Shown piece after piece: positions 49,673-59,299 of a stretch of DNA of 64,000 bases. The DNA is from Nitrosospira multiformis (lineage in GTDB: Bacteria > Pseudomonadota > Gammaproteobacteria > Burkholderiales > Nitrosomonadaceae): assembly GCA_017306155.1 (NCBI GenBank), contig JAFKJB010000012.1, forward strand, positions 155,586-219,585, in the 5' to 3' direction. The notes under the pieces were generated by a model. The model searched no databases and had not been told where the DNA came from. It was given only the letters and a program-made list of their open reading frames with translations. The position numbers were made by a program, and so were the translations under genes. Each line of letters opens with the position of its first letter. Position 1 is the first letter of the stretch.

Positions 49673-51745
49673 TCACGTTCTCGATACGGCTTCAACCGGC
49701 AATAACTCGAATGGCGTTTCCCTGGTGGTAGGGGTGCCGAGCGCGCGCGCGCGCAACACCGTGCGGATGCCGAATGCCAGCATGCTGATGAGTACCAGCA
49801 TGAACAATGCCGCCAGCGACGCATTGATATAATCGTTGAAAATCACCTGCTGCATCTGTCCGATGGATTTGGCCGGCGCAAGCACCGTTCCTTCCGCGAT
49901 GGCTTCCTTGTATTTGTTTGCATGCGCCAGAAAACCGATGCGTGGATTGGCATCGAATATCTTTTGCCAGGCTGCGGTCAGCGTGCAGACAAAAACCCAG
50001 ACGGCAGGAAGAATTGTCACCCACGCGAAACGATCCTGTTTCATCTTGAACAGCACGCAGCTGCACAGTACCAGGGCGATGCCTGCCAGCATCTGGTTGG
50101 AAATGCCAAATAGCGGCCACAGGGTATTGATGCCGCCCAGAGGATCAACCACCCCCTGATAAAGAAAGTAACCCCAGCCCGCGACACAGACAGAAGTGGC
50201 AATCAGGTTGGCGGTTATGGAATCGGTGCGCTTCATGAAAGGAATGAACGAGCCCAGCAAATCCTGCAGCATGAAGCGTCCGGCGCGGGTACCCGCATCG
50301 ACTGCGGTGAGGATGAAAAGCGCTTCGAACAGGATGGCGAAGTGGTACCAGAAGGCCATCATCGCCTGGCCGCCCAGCACATCGGAGAGGATTTGGGCCA
50401 TTCCCACCGCCAGGGTGGGTGCTCCGCCGGTGCGGGAAATGACGGTATGCTCCCCTACATCCACCGCCGTTTGCGTGATCATTTCGGGCGTGACATGGAA
50501 ACCCCATTGGGATATGGTCTGGGCTGCCGATTCCGCTGTGGTTCCGATGATTGCTGCCGGGCTGTTCATGGCGAAGTAAATCCCCGGCTCGATAGTGGAG
50601 GCCGCAACCAGGGCCATGATGGCGACAAATGATTCCATCAGCATGGCGCCGTAGCCGATGAAGCGCGCATCGCGTTCATTGCGGATCATCTTGGGCGTGG
50701 TCCCGGAAGATATGAGGGAATGGAAGCCGGATATCGCTCCGCACGCTACCGTAATGAACAGGAAGGGAAACAGGCTGCCTGACCAGACCGGCCCCGAGCC
50801 GTCCACAAACTGTGTCAATGCCGGCATCTTCAGGTCCGGTGAGATGATGAGGATGCCGATTGCCAGGCTAATCACGGTACCGATTTTGAGGAATGTCGAG
50901 AGATAATCGCGTGGCGCCAGCAACAGCCATACCGGCATCACCGAGGCAATGAATCCATAACCGATCAGGAGCCATGTGAGTTGCTCGCCGGTCAGCGTGA
51001 ACAGCGCGGCGAGCGAGGGAATCTCCTGCACGTACTGGCCCCCGACAATCGAGAGTATCAACAGCATAAAGCCGATCAGCGACACTTCGCCAATGAAACC
51101 AGGGCGTATGTAGCGGGCATAAATCCCCATGAACAAGGCAATGGGAATGGTGGCGGCAACGGTAAAGGTTCCCCAGGGCGATTCCGCCAGCGCCTTGACC
51201 ACGATCAGGGCGAGCACCGCAAGGAGGACCAGCATGATAAAGAAGGTGCCGAAGAGGGCGATCATGCCCGGCAACTGCCCCATCTCGGACTTGATGAGAT
51301 CGCCGAGCGAGCGGCCATCGCGCCGGATTGAAATGAACAGTACGATGAAGTCCTGCACCGCGCCGGCGAGTACGACACCTGCGAGGAGCCAGAGCATGCT
51401 GGGCAGGTAGCCCATCTGCGCAGCCAATATCGGTCCGATCAGGGGGCCGGCACCGGCAATGGCTGCGAAATGATGGCCGAACAGCACGTATTTGTTGGTA
51501 GGCACATAATCCAGCCCATCGTTGTGTTTGTAAGCAGGTGTCATGCGGGTGGAGTCGAGCCCCAGCACTTTTCCGGCAATGAACCGGCTGTAGAAGCGGT
51601 AGCCGATGGTGAAGATGCAGACTGTTGCGACGACGACCCAGAGGGCGCCAATCGGCTCGCCGCGATTCAGGGCGATGACTGCGAAGGCGAACGCACCGGT
51701 GGCGGCAAATGCAAACCAGCCGAGTTTGCGGATATAAGTATTCAT
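49673..51745 (-). CDS. cstA: Carbon starvation protein CstA (pyruvate/peptide transporter)
   Basis: Inner-membrane transporter; E. coli homologues import pyruvate or peptides. From the ATG at 51745, preceded by GGGA, it has 690 residues and about 16-18 membrane segments. Family hallmarks: GYRFYSRFIAGKVLGLDSTR, the substrate region KYVLFGHHFAAIAGAGPLIG, then SISSGT-type loop GFHSLISSGTTPKMI, and DAGTRAGRFMLQDLLG. An open extension upstream to 51811 lacks a ribosome site. A role in pyruvate use by a chemolithotroph would be mixotrophic; this is inference. Confidence 0.95.
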   Translation of the reverse strand: MNTYIRKLGWFAFAATGAFAFAVIALNRGEPIGALWVVVATVCIFTIGYRFYSRFIAGKVLGLDSTRMTPAYKHNDGLDYVPTNKYVLFGHHFAAIAGAGPLIGPILAAQMGYLPSMLWLLAGVVLAGAVQDFIVLFISIRRDGRSLGDLIKSEMGQLPGMIALFGTFFIMLVLLAVLALIVVKALAESPWGTFTVAATIPIALFMGIYARYIRPGFIGEVSLIGFMLLILSIVGGQYVQEIPSLAALFTLTGEQLTWLLIGYGFIASVMPVWLLLAPRDYLSTFLKIGTVISLAIGILIISPDLKMPALTQFVDGSGPVWSGSLFPFLFITVACGAISGFHSLISSGTTPKMIRNERDARFIGYGAMLMESFVAIMALVAASTIEPGIYFAMNSPAAIIGTTAESAAQTISQWGFHVTPEMITQTAVDVGEHTVISRTGGAPTLAVGMAQILSDVLGGQAMMAFWYHFAILFEALFILTAVDAGTRAGRFMLQDLLGSFIPFMKRTDSITANLIATSVCVAGWGYFLYQGVVDPLGGINTLWPLFGISNQMLAGIALVLCSCVLFKMKQDRFAWVTILPAVWVFVCTLTAAWQKIFDANPRIGFLAHANKYKEAIAEGTVLAPAKSIGQMQQVIFNDYINASLAALFMLVLISMLAFGIRTVLRARALGTPTTRETPFELLPVEAVSRT

Positions 51746-51881
51746 TTTTTTCCCGATTTTCGAATCCTGAGTGAAGAAATTGAAGCTGATGTTGCGCGCA
51801 CGTGCCTGCAAGCTGGAATGGTTCGGGAACGTGTACGCGGGAGATATCCTGGATAATAATGAAGAGTACGCGCCGTATACG

Positions 51882-52448
51882 CTAGCGGAATGGACGACTC
51901 AGAAAAGGGGAACCGGCAAGTCCGAAGCGCCAGGGAACATCCTTTGCTTTGGAGATCCCTATACGCGGGCCTGTTACAACTGGGACCGGATCAGGGGGAG
52001 GGGTAAGCTGGAACGGAGGACTATCGATCGGCATTCCGCTATGCTCATGGGTGATGCCCAGCGCCTGGCATACCCGGCCAGGGCCGGAACAGAGAAGCCT
52101 CTCATCGCTCAACCCTCGCCGTTTACGCATGATATCCAGCCCGGCAAGCGGTTCGATCGCGCGAATCAATACGCCAGCTCCATGCCCCGCCGGACGGCAG
52201 ACAAAATTCAGACACCAGTGAATGCCATACGAGCGATAGATGTAGGCATGGCAGGGAGGGCCGAACATCACCTGGTTACGCCGGGTAGGGCCCGAAAAGC
52301 TGTGTGAGGCGGGATCATCATGGTCATAAGCTTCTGTCTCTACGATCCGCCCGCCAACTCCGTTTATAAGCAAGGTGGCGCCTATGAGGGAGCGCGCGAC
52401 GTCAACGGAAGGGACGGAAAAATCAATGGGTAGCTGAATCATCCTCAT
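51882..52448 (-). CDS. DNA-3-methyladenine glycosylase, Aag/MPG type
   Basis: Base-excision glycosylase of the AAG/MPG superfamily, which removes alkylated purines and hypoxanthine. The 188 residues contain [20 protein letters not shown] with the catalytic Glu, [30 protein letters not shown] and the C-terminal [16 protein letters not shown]. Unrelated in fold to AlkA at 7685-8599. It lies between cstA and a DMT transporter without an operon partner. Confidence 0.93.
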   Translation of the reverse strand: MRMIQLPIDFSVPSVDVARSLIGATLLINGVGGRIVETEAYDHDDPASHSFSGPTRRNQVMFGPPCHAYIYRSYGIHWCLNFVCRPAGHGAGVLIRAIEPLAGLDIMRKRRGLSDERLLCSGPGRVCQALGITHEHSGMPIDSPPFQLTPPPDPVPVVTGPRIGISKAKDVPWRFGLAGSPFLSRPFR

Positions 52449-52628
52449 GGCTCAGATTTTATACAGAGCGCCTCAAAAAACCAACTGCCTGCGCTCTTGC
52501 AGTGATTGGCTATGCCGGACCTGACCCTATAGGGCTTTTTCTGCTTCATTCTGCTGCTTCATTCCATAAACGGATAGGATATCCTGCCAGGTTTTGGGTG
52601 GGTCTTTTGAAGGTTAAATTTAAGCTGA

Positions 52629-53570
52629 ATGTTGATTGAGGAAGCCTCGAGAAGGAAAGAGGGGGAAATATCAGCGCCCGTGCTCATGATTGTCGCAACC
52701 TTGCTGTTTGCCACCATGAGCATGTGTGTCAAGCTTGCTTCGGCAGAGTATGGTACGGGTGAAATGGTGTTTTATCGGGGCATCATTGGAGCAGTGATCG
52801 TCTCTACGCTGGCGCGAAGGCGCGGCATCACGCTTCGCACCTCCGTTCCGGCGTTGCACTTCTGGCGAAGTCTGGCGGGTGTATGCGCACTTGGGCTCTG
52901 GTTTTACGCCATAGAAGCGCTGCCACTTTCCACCGCCGTAACATTGAATTACACGGCTCCTGTCTGGATGGCTGTCCTGCTCATCGGCGGCTCGGTTTTT
53001 CTGAAACAGGGACGGGCCGATGCGCGGCTGATCGGTCCAATTTTTGCCGGGTTCATTGGCGCCATCTGTATTCTTCGACCTGCGATCCAGGATGATCAGA
53101 CGTGGAGTGGTCTCGTAGGCCTGCTCTCCGGTCTGCTCACTGCAATGGCATACCTTCATGTGGCTGCGCTCGGCAGAGCAGGCGAGCCGGATACGCGCGT
53201 TGTATTTTTTTTCTCCATTGCCAGCATGGGAGGGGGAGCCCTGCTAACATTCCTTGCAGACGGGTGGCATGCGCACACGCTGCATGGCTTGGGATTGCTG
53301 CTGGCCATGGGCTTGCTTGCGACATTGGCCCAGTTACTGCTTACCCGTGCTTATGCGATCGGAAAACTGCTCGTCAATGGCAGCCTTCAATATCTCGGCA
53401 TTGCCTGGTCCTACCTGTATGGAGTGTGGCTATTTGGCGACCGGATTACCGGTGTATCACTGCTCGGGATGGGGTTGATTGCGATGGCGGGAATTGCTGC
53501 CACAGCATTACGTAAACCTCTTGCTTCTCACGGCGAAATGGAAACGCCGGAAGAGCCGGAAGGGCTTTGA
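52629..53570 (+). CDS. EamA/DMT-family inner-membrane transporter
   Basis: Ten-segment drug/metabolite transporter of the EamA type, about 313 residues. Two EamA repeats are visible: VLMIVATLLFATMSMCVKLA with TAVTLNYTAPVWMAVLL, and later YLHVAALGRAGEPDTRVVFF with GSLQYLGIAWSYLYGVWLFG. Substrate unknown; many relatives export amino acids, nucleosides or drugs. ATG at 52629 and TTG at 52632 both possible; no strong ribosome site. A strong hairpin lies downstream. Confidence 0.88.
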   Translation: MLIEEASRRKEGEISAPVLMIVATLLFATMSMCVKLASAEYGTGEMVFYRGIIGAVIVSTLARRRGITLRTSVPALHFWRSLAGVCALGLWFYAIEALPLSTAVTLNYTAPVWMAVLLIGGSVFLKQGRADARLIGPIFAGFIGAICILRPAIQDDQTWSGLVGLLSGLLTAMAYLHVAALGRAGEPDTRVVFFFSIASMGGGALLTFLADGWHAHTLHGLGLLLAMGLLATLAQLLLTRAYAIGKLLVNGSLQYLGIAWSYLYGVWLFGDRITGVSLLGMGLIAMAGIAATALRKPLASHGEMETPEEPEGL

Positions 53571-53651
53571 AACGGACGTCGAAGGGATTCTGGGATCTTG
53601 ACAGGGCAGGCAGATGCATGGAAGGGTGGCGCTGCCAGGGATAGGGCTGAA

Positions 53652-53685
53652 AGGGATGTTGCCGCGATACCGCGGCAACATCCCT
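53652..53685. terminator. 15-bp perfect hairpin between convergent genes
   Basis: Arms at 53652-53666 and 53671-53685 match perfectly, loop ATAC, GC-rich at the inner part. It begins 82 bases after the DMT transporter and lies 3 bases past the stop of the convergent exported-protein gene. Likely a bidirectional terminator, although neither side has a clear T-run. Confidence 0.65.
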
Positions 53686-53688
53686 CGA

Positions 53689-54066
53689 TCAGTTCGGTCC
53701 GATCGGTCCACCTTGTTCATACTTCGGATCCTTTAGGGGTCTTCCCTCCTTATCGGTGGGGAAGTTTGGCACGTGGCTTTCCGGGCTGGGTGAGCGCGGA
53801 TCTTTTGCGCGGTCCACTCTTTTCTCCTGGTCCACATAACCTGAATCCATGGGCTCTTCAAGAGTGTCGTATGGGGCCGGCCCTCCGTCAGGTCCTTTTT
53901 GCGAACCTTGTCCGGTGTGGCTACTTTGACCGCTAGAACTTCCCTGGCCGGAACTGGTCCCGCCATATTGGGCATACGCCAAACCTGCGATGCTGAAAAC
54001 CGCTGCGCCGGTTAGCGCCAATATCGACGCCTGTCGTCGGTTAATTGATGTCGAAGATGATTTCAT
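53689..54066 (-). CDS. Exported low-complexity protein of unknown function
   Basis: 125 residues with a signal peptide (ILALTGAAVFSIAGLAYAQ). A Gly/Ser/Gln repeat region (about 35-57) follows, then an acidic, Pro-rich tail with DTLEEPMDSGYVDQEKRVDR and EGRPLKDPKYEQGGPIGPN. It has no recognisable domain. It looks like a small periplasmic or surface protein. Function unknown. Confidence 0.65.
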   Translation of the reverse strand: MKSSSTSINRRQASILALTGAAVFSIAGLAYAQYGGTSSGQGSSSGQSSHTGQGSQKGPDGGPAPYDTLEEPMDSGYVDQEKRVDRAKDPRSPSPESHVPNFPTDKEGRPLKDPKYEQGGPIGPN

Positions 54067-54329
54067 GGTTATTCCTTATTGTCGATCCAGCGATATTGCT
54101 GTGCCTGAAAGATTACGTGGTGCGCACTCGTGGGTCAGTGCGGTAGCACACGAAATACAAATACTGATCCGCTCCAGGAAAGACAGGCACGGTAGCCAGT
54201 ACCGGCGATTTTGTTAATGATGCGGAATTTCTCATGGCCATCTTCTTGTTAAAGTAGCAAAATTGCGGTAATTCAATGATAAGACCTTCTTCTTGATTAT
54301 TCAGTACGTTATCACGCGCATACTGAAGG

Positions 54330-55670
54330 ATGCGGCTGGACCGGCTCCAGGCTTATCCACGTATTACGGTTTTCAGCCCATTGACAGCAAATACCATTCC
54401 TCAATATTGCCTTCTGATTGTGCTGATGAGCGCTCCTCCCGTCTGGGCGCAGGCACTTATTCTCGATACAACGGATAGTCCCAAAATTAGAAGTCAGAAT
54501 GGCAATTTTGAAATGGTTTTCGGCGCGCGCGCTCATCTCGATGTACATGCCTTCGATAACGATAAAGCCCATTCCTCCTATCCACCGTTCGGGAGCCAGA
54601 TACCCGGCAGCTTTCCCGATAGCGGGTTTAACTTCCGGCGGGGGTATACGGACATAACAGGCAAAATCTATGATCTGGGTTTCAAATTCCAGAACGACTT
54701 TGCCGCTGGCACTTTTCCTGGCAGTCTGCGGGAGGTCTATGTTTCGGCAAAGCTTGGTCCGGGTCTGTTGACGGTCGGCCAGTTCAAGGCTTATCGTGGC
54801 ATGGAGGAATTGACAAGCTCAAATGAAGTTACCATGATGGAGCGTCCTTCGACTTCATCTACTGGCATTTACAGCGGACGGCAATGGCTCATGGGAGTGG
54901 GTTACAAGGGAATCTTCCGCGAGCAGATCGGTTACGCTGTAGATATCATGAGCCTGGCACATACCGGTATGCCCATTTCAGGCTCGAGCTATGGAGGGCG
55001 CTTGTTCTGGGTACCATCTGCGAACGAAGGTAACATTCTTCACTTCGGATTCTCGTATAGCGTGGATACCTCCAGTAGCGAATCCCTTGCGGCAAAGTTT
55101 GTGGATATTTACGGGGGCCGTCGCGGAATTACTAAATCTCTCGGGGTTGCTGGCAAAAGTTCGGGTTTATCCGGCGATAGCAGCCAATCGACTTTTGCCC
55201 TGGAAGCCGCGTATACGCTTGGGCCGGTGACCTTGCAGGGGGAGTACGTAAATTCGACGCTTGACGATACGCATCTTGTATCAGGCAGGCAAAAGGATTC
55301 GACGGTACAATCCTATTACGTGCAGGGGAGCTGGTTTGTGACTGGCGAGAGAACCGTTTACCGAAAAGAGCGCGGGGCTTTGGGCAAACCAAAGCCCAAA
55401 GGAAAATGGGGCGCTCTCGAACTTGCTGTACGCTACGATTTCGCTGAAAACATGGCTCAGAGCCTGATTGCTGACCCCTGCGGCACCGGAACCTCGAAAT
55501 GCCAGGTAGAGGTCATTACATTGGGCGCCAACTGGTATGTTCGCAAGGGCCTGCGTTTCATGCTCAATTATTATCTGACAGAAGCCTCAATCGGGAACAG
55601 CGGTCCGGGCAAGCCCAACCGGGAGGATAGCCCGTCCGTACTTTCTTTTCGTACTCAATTGAGTTTTTGA
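54330..55670 (+). CDS. OprO/OprP-like outer-membrane porin
   Basis: Beta-barrel channel of 446 residues with an export signal (QYCLLIVLMSAPPVWAQA). The FNFRRGYTDITGKIYDLGFK block, then VGQFKAYRGMEELTSSNEVT, is typical of the phosphate-selective porin (Porin_O_P) family. It ends in aromatic Phe (FRTQLSF). Substrate unknown; the family carries phosphate or other anions. It is only distantly like the porin at 26967-28319. No phosphate regulon genes are adjacent. Confidence 0.85.
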   Translation: MRLDRLQAYPRITVFSPLTANTIPQYCLLIVLMSAPPVWAQALILDTTDSPKIRSQNGNFEMVFGARAHLDVHAFDNDKAHSSYPPFGSQIPGSFPDSGFNFRRGYTDITGKIYDLGFKFQNDFAAGTFPGSLREVYVSAKLGPGLLTVGQFKAYRGMEELTSSNEVTMMERPSTSSTGIYSGRQWLMGVGYKGIFREQIGYAVDIMSLAHTGMPISGSSYGGRLFWVPSANEGNILHFGFSYSVDTSSSESLAAKFVDIYGGRRGITKSLGVAGKSSGLSGDSSQSTFALEAAYTLGPVTLQGEYVNSTLDDTHLVSGRQKDSTVQSYYVQGSWFVTGERTVYRKERGALGKPKPKGKWGALELAVRYDFAENMAQSLIADPCGTGTSKCQVEVITLGANWYVRKGLRFMLNYYLTEASIGNSGPGKPNREDSPSVLSFRTQLSF

Positions 55671-55846
55671 CCAGCAGAAATTTGAGCGGGACGGAGCGGA
55701 CTTCGAAGGAGCATACTGCCGGGTCCTATATACTTCACGAGGGCAGGTTTTGGCCGAGCCGGCCCCTTGCTGAGCGTGGCAATCTGATGCTATCCGCCGA
55801 GTATGCCGGCCGATGGCGGAATGCACAGATTAACGCGCTGACCATC

Positions 55847-56413
55847 CTACATGCGCTCGATATATTCACCGCTATCGGTATTGACCTTGATTCTTTCCCC
55901 CTGCAGGACGAATGGCGGGACCATGACTACCAGTCCCGTTTCCATCTTGGCCGGCTTGTAGGAACTGGTGGCGGTGGCGCCTTTCAGATTGGGCTCGGTG
56001 TCGGTGATGGTGAGCACCACACTGGCAGGAAGCTGCACCCCGATCGCCCGATCGTTGTGGAAATTGACCTGGATATCCGTATTCGGCAGCAGATATTCGT
56101 ACTGGCCTTCGAGGAAATCACGCGACAGGCTCAATTGCTCATAGTTTTCCTTGTCCATGAAGATATAATTGTCGCCTTCCTGGTAGAGAAAGGTCATTTC
56201 CCGCGGCTCGACGAAAGCACGTTCCACCTTGTCTTCGGTGCGGATACGCTGGTTGGTCTTTGTGCCTGCTTCGATATCTTTCATTTCCACCTGCATGAAG
56301 GCCCCGCCGCGGCCGCCGACATGGACGTGGTAACATTTCAGTACGCGCCAGATTCGCTTGTCCCATTCAATCAGATTTCCTACGCGAATTTCGGTAGCAA
56401 GAACTTTAGCCAT
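55847..56413 (-). CDS. efp: Elongation factor P, alphaproteobacterial-type, with Arg at the loop tip
   Basis: Translation factor that rescues ribosomes stalled at polyproline. The 188 residues have the three EF-P domains: EIRVGNLIEWDKRIWRVLK, EMTFLYQEGDNYIFMDKENY, and the C-terminal block around TSSYKPAKMETGLVVMVPPF ending GEYIERM. The tip of the modification loop reads HVGGRGGAFMQ, where the alphaproteobacterial type has KPGKGGAF; the modified Lys (K34) is replaced by R35. Arg is the rhamnosylated residue in EarP-type EF-Ps, but those have a different flanking sequence. Divergent from the uracil-DNA glycosylase gene. Confidence 0.9.
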   Translation of the reverse strand: MAKVLATEIRVGNLIEWDKRIWRVLKCYHVHVGGRGGAFMQVEMKDIEAGTKTNQRIRTEDKVERAFVEPREMTFLYQEGDNYIFMDKENYEQLSLSRDFLEGQYEYLLPNTDIQVNFHNDRAIGVQLPASVVLTITDTEPNLKGATATSSYKPAKMETGLVVMVPPFVLQGERIKVNTDSGEYIERM

Positions 56414-56432
56414 ATTTTTTTGGTGAATTCGT

Positions 56433-57149
56433 TTGAATCAAGAAGCGCGCATCTTACTACAAAAAACTGATGATAATTCTTCCCCGATTGAGTTTTCAGC
56501 AGACTGCCGCCGCTGCCCCCGGCTGGCCGGATTTCTGGATGAGGTAAAGGCGCGCCACCCCGATTATCATGCCCGGCCAGTATCGGCTTTTGGCGATGCC
56601 AGGCCCCGCCTCCTGATCATCGGCCTGGCGCCGGGAATGCATGGTGCGAACCGGACCGGCAGACCTTTTACGGGTGATTTTGCGGGCGTTCTCTTGTATG
56701 GAACACTTTTCAAGTTCGGTTTTGCCAGCCATGAAGGCTCTGCTTTCATTGATGACAATCTGGAATTGATGCAATGCCGCATCACCAATGCCGTCAAATG
56801 TCTTCCGCCTGAAAACAAACCGGAGGCAAGTGAGGTCAGGCAGTGCAACAGGTATCTCGCGCATGAGATTTCGACCTTTGCTGAAGGAGGCGGCAGCGCG
56901 CTGCTGGCTCTTGGCACTGTCGCTCATCAGGCGGTGCTGATGGCATTGGGACTCAAGCCGAAGTCCCATGCCTTCAGTCATGGCGCCGTTCATGCGCTTG
57001 CTGGAAACTTCGGGCCTGATGACTCGAAACGCAACGGGTTGATGCTATATGACAGCTATCATTGCAGCCGTTACAATACCCAGACTCATCGCCTGACGAC
57101 AGAAATGTTCGAAGAGGTGTTTGCAAAAATCCGCTCTGATCTGGCCTGA
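56433..57149 (+). CDS. Uracil-DNA glycosylase, family 5 (UDGb)
   Basis: Iron-sulfur glycosylase that removes uracil, and in this family also hypoxanthine or xanthine, from DNA. The 238 residues contain the active-site motif IIGLAPGMHGANRTGRPFTG (GLAPG at about 64-68, without the Asp of family 1), the block NAVKCLPPENKPEASE, and the substrate loop YHCSRYNTQTHRLTTEMF. N-terminal CRRCPR plus C123 and C138 are candidates for the 4Fe-4S ligands. Start is TTG at 56433, just after an in-frame stop; no ATG lies near. Upstream of the tautomerase and uvrC on the same strand. Confidence 0.88.
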   Translation: MNQEARILLQKTDDNSSPIEFSADCRRCPRLAGFLDEVKARHPDYHARPVSAFGDARPRLLIIGLAPGMHGANRTGRPFTGDFAGVLLYGTLFKFGFASHEGSAFIDDNLELMQCRITNAVKCLPPENKPEASEVRQCNRYLAHEISTFAEGGGSALLALGTVAHQAVLMALGLKPKSHAFSHGAVHALAGNFGPDDSKRNGLMLYDSYHCSRYNTQTHRLTTEMFEEVFAKIRSDLA

Positions 57150-57194
57150 TCTGGCTTTACAGCGGTTATCACAGCGGAAAACTGGAGACTAACC

Positions 57195-57383
57195 ATGCCC
57201 TATGTCAATATCCGTATTGTCGGCTCGCTCAGCCGCGAGCAGAAGAAGCAGATTGCCCAGGAAATAACCGATACGCTGGAGCGGATCGCGCATAAACCCA
57301 AATCCTATACTTATATCGCTTTCGATGAAATGCCCCATGAAAACTGGGCCATCGCAGGCAATCTGCTGGGTGAGGAGGACTGA
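57195..57383 (+). CDS. 4-oxalocrotonate tautomerase family protein
   Basis: Small enzyme of the tautomerase superfamily, 62 residues, which uses N-terminal proline as base after Met removal. [20 protein letters not shown] and [21 protein letters not shown] match the family. The native substrate is unknown. It lies between a DNA glycosylase and uvrC, 5 bases before the latter, so it may be cotranscribed with uvrC. Confidence 0.9.
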   Translation: MPYVNIRIVGSLSREQKKQIAQEITDTLERIAHKPKSYTYIAFDEMPHENWAIAGNLLGEED

Positions 57384-57388
57384 TCGCC

Positions 57389-59218
57389 TTGCAGGCGGAA
57401 CCGGTTTTCAATGCCAAGGCGGCCAAGGCGTTTTGCGCCGGTCTTCCCTCCCAGCCTGGAGTCTATCGCATGATGAACTCAGGCGGGCAGGTGATTTACG
57501 TCGGCAAGGCGATTGACCTCAAGAAGCGTGTTTCTTCCTATTTTCAGAAGAATGGCCTGGGTCCCCGCACGCAACTCATGGTTTCCCAGATTGCGGGAGT
57601 CGAAACCACCGTTACGCGATCTGAAGCAGAGGCGCTGTTACTCGAAAACAATTTAATAAAAAGCCTGAATCCTCGCTATAACATCCTTTTCAGGGATGAT
57701 AAATCTTATCCCTACGTGGTCTTGAGCACACACAGGTTTCCCCGGCTTGGCTTTCACCGTGGCCCGCTCGACAAGAAACAGCGCTATTTTGGTCCCTTCC
57801 CCGATGCGAGGATGGTGCGGGAGAGCATCCAGCTGCTGCAAAAGATATTCCGCATCCGTACTTGCGAAGACAGTGTTTTCAGCAATCGCACGCGCCCCTG
57901 CCTGCTCTATCAGATCAAACGTTGTAGCGGACCCTGCGTCAATCTGGTCACTGAAGAAGCCTACGCAGAAGACACAAGAGATGCGGAACTTTTTCTGCAG
58001 GGCAAGCAAACGGAAGTCTTGAAAAGCATTACCAGAAAAATGCATGAAGCCGCCGATGAACAGGAATATGAACTAGCGGCGTTGTTTCGCGACCAGATCC
58101 AATCCCTGCGCAAGATTTGCGAAAAGCAATTCGTGGATAGCGGGCAAGCGCTGGATGCCGATATCGTTGCCTGCGTGGCAGAGAACAACGGCGGTGGCCG
58201 GGTGTGCGTCAACCTTGCGATGGTCAGAGGAGGGCGTCACCTCGGGGACAAGAGTTTTTTTCCGCAAAATGCAGCAGGATATGATCTGACCGCGGTAGTG
58301 GAAGCTTTCCTGGCCCAGCACTATCTCAATCGCAGCGTTCCGGATATGATTATCGTGGGAGAGAAAATTCCGCGGGAATCGCTCCAGGCTCTGCTCACTC
58401 AGCAGGCTGGCCGTAAAGTGGTCATCAATGTGAACCCGATAGGCAGCAGGCGCGTGTGGCTGGATATGGCGGCAGAAAATGCTACCCTTGCACTGGAACA
58501 AATGCTGGGCCGCCAGGCAAGCCAGGAGGAGCGGCTGCAAGCCTTGCAGCAGGCCCTGGATATGGCCGGGTTGAGCCGGATTGAATGTTTCGATATCAGC
58601 CATACAATGGGTGAAGCCACCGTTGCCTCCTGCGTGGTCTATGACAACTTCGCCATGCGCAACAGCGAGTACCGTCGCTACAATATTACTGGTATCACGC
58701 CGGGGGACGATTATGCCGCCATGCGCGACGTGCTCTCGCGGCGCTACCATAAAATTGCGGAAGGCGAGGGCAATCTGCCCGATCTGATCCTGATCGACGG
58801 CGGAAGAGGGCAGATCAACGCTGCTCACGAGGTTATGGTGGAACTGGGGTTGAGCGATGCGAACCTGGTAGGTGTGGCAAAAGGCGAGGAGCGCAAGCCG
58901 GGGCTGGAGCAATTGATTTTCCCGGAGGTGGAAAAACCATTACAATTGTCAAAGGATCATCCCGGATTGCATCTCATCCAGCAGATTCGGGATGAAGCGC
59001 ATCGCTTTGCAATTTACGGCCATCGCGCAAAGCTCGGCAAGTCCCGCGTCAGTTCAAGCCTGGAGCAGATCGCCGGTATCGGCGCCAAACGCCGGCAAAG
59101 TCTGCTGGCAAGGTTTGGCGGGCTGAAAGGCGTGCGCACTGCGAGCATTGAGGAATTGCAGCAGGCCGACGGTATCAGTCGCGCGCTGGCAGAGAAAATT
59201 TACAGGGAACTGCACTGA
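57389..59218 (+). CDS. uvrC: UvrABC system protein C (excinuclease)
   Basis: Nuclease of nucleotide excision repair that makes the 3' and 5' cuts around UvrB-bound lesions. The 609 residues contain a GIY-YIG domain ([19 protein letters not shown]), the [10 protein letters not shown]-type linker ([14 protein letters not shown]), a UVR domain for UvrB (about 200-235), the C-terminal RNase H-like nuclease with [20 protein letters not shown] and [14 protein letters not shown], and a tandem HhH ([20 protein letters not shown]). TTG start at 57389 with GAGGAGGA about 9 bases upstream. pgsA follows, as in many proteobacteria. Confidence 0.96.
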   Translation: MQAEPVFNAKAAKAFCAGLPSQPGVYRMMNSGGQVIYVGKAIDLKKRVSSYFQKNGLGPRTQLMVSQIAGVETTVTRSEAEALLLENNLIKSLNPRYNILFRDDKSYPYVVLSTHRFPRLGFHRGPLDKKQRYFGPFPDARMVRESIQLLQKIFRIRTCEDSVFSNRTRPCLLYQIKRCSGPCVNLVTEEAYAEDTRDAELFLQGKQTEVLKSITRKMHEAADEQEYELAALFRDQIQSLRKICEKQFVDSGQALDADIVACVAENNGGGRVCVNLAMVRGGRHLGDKSFFPQNAAGYDLTAVVEAFLAQHYLNRSVPDMIIVGEKIPRESLQALLTQQAGRKVVINVNPIGSRRVWLDMAAENATLALEQMLGRQASQEERLQALQQALDMAGLSRIECFDISHTMGEATVASCVVYDNFAMRNSEYRRYNITGITPGDDYAAMRDVLSRRYHKIAEGEGNLPDLILIDGGRGQINAAHEVMVELGLSDANLVGVAKGEERKPGLEQLIFPEVEKPLQLSKDHPGLHLIQQIRDEAHRFAIYGHRAKLGKSRVSSSLEQIAGIGAKRRQSLLARFGGLKGVRTASIEELQQADGISRALAEKIYRELH

Positions 59219-59299
59219 ATCTTACCCGGTCTGCAGGCTCAGCGGCCTGCAGTGGGACGCATTCCGGATTCGTTTTTTAATGGCATATTCCCGACCCTT

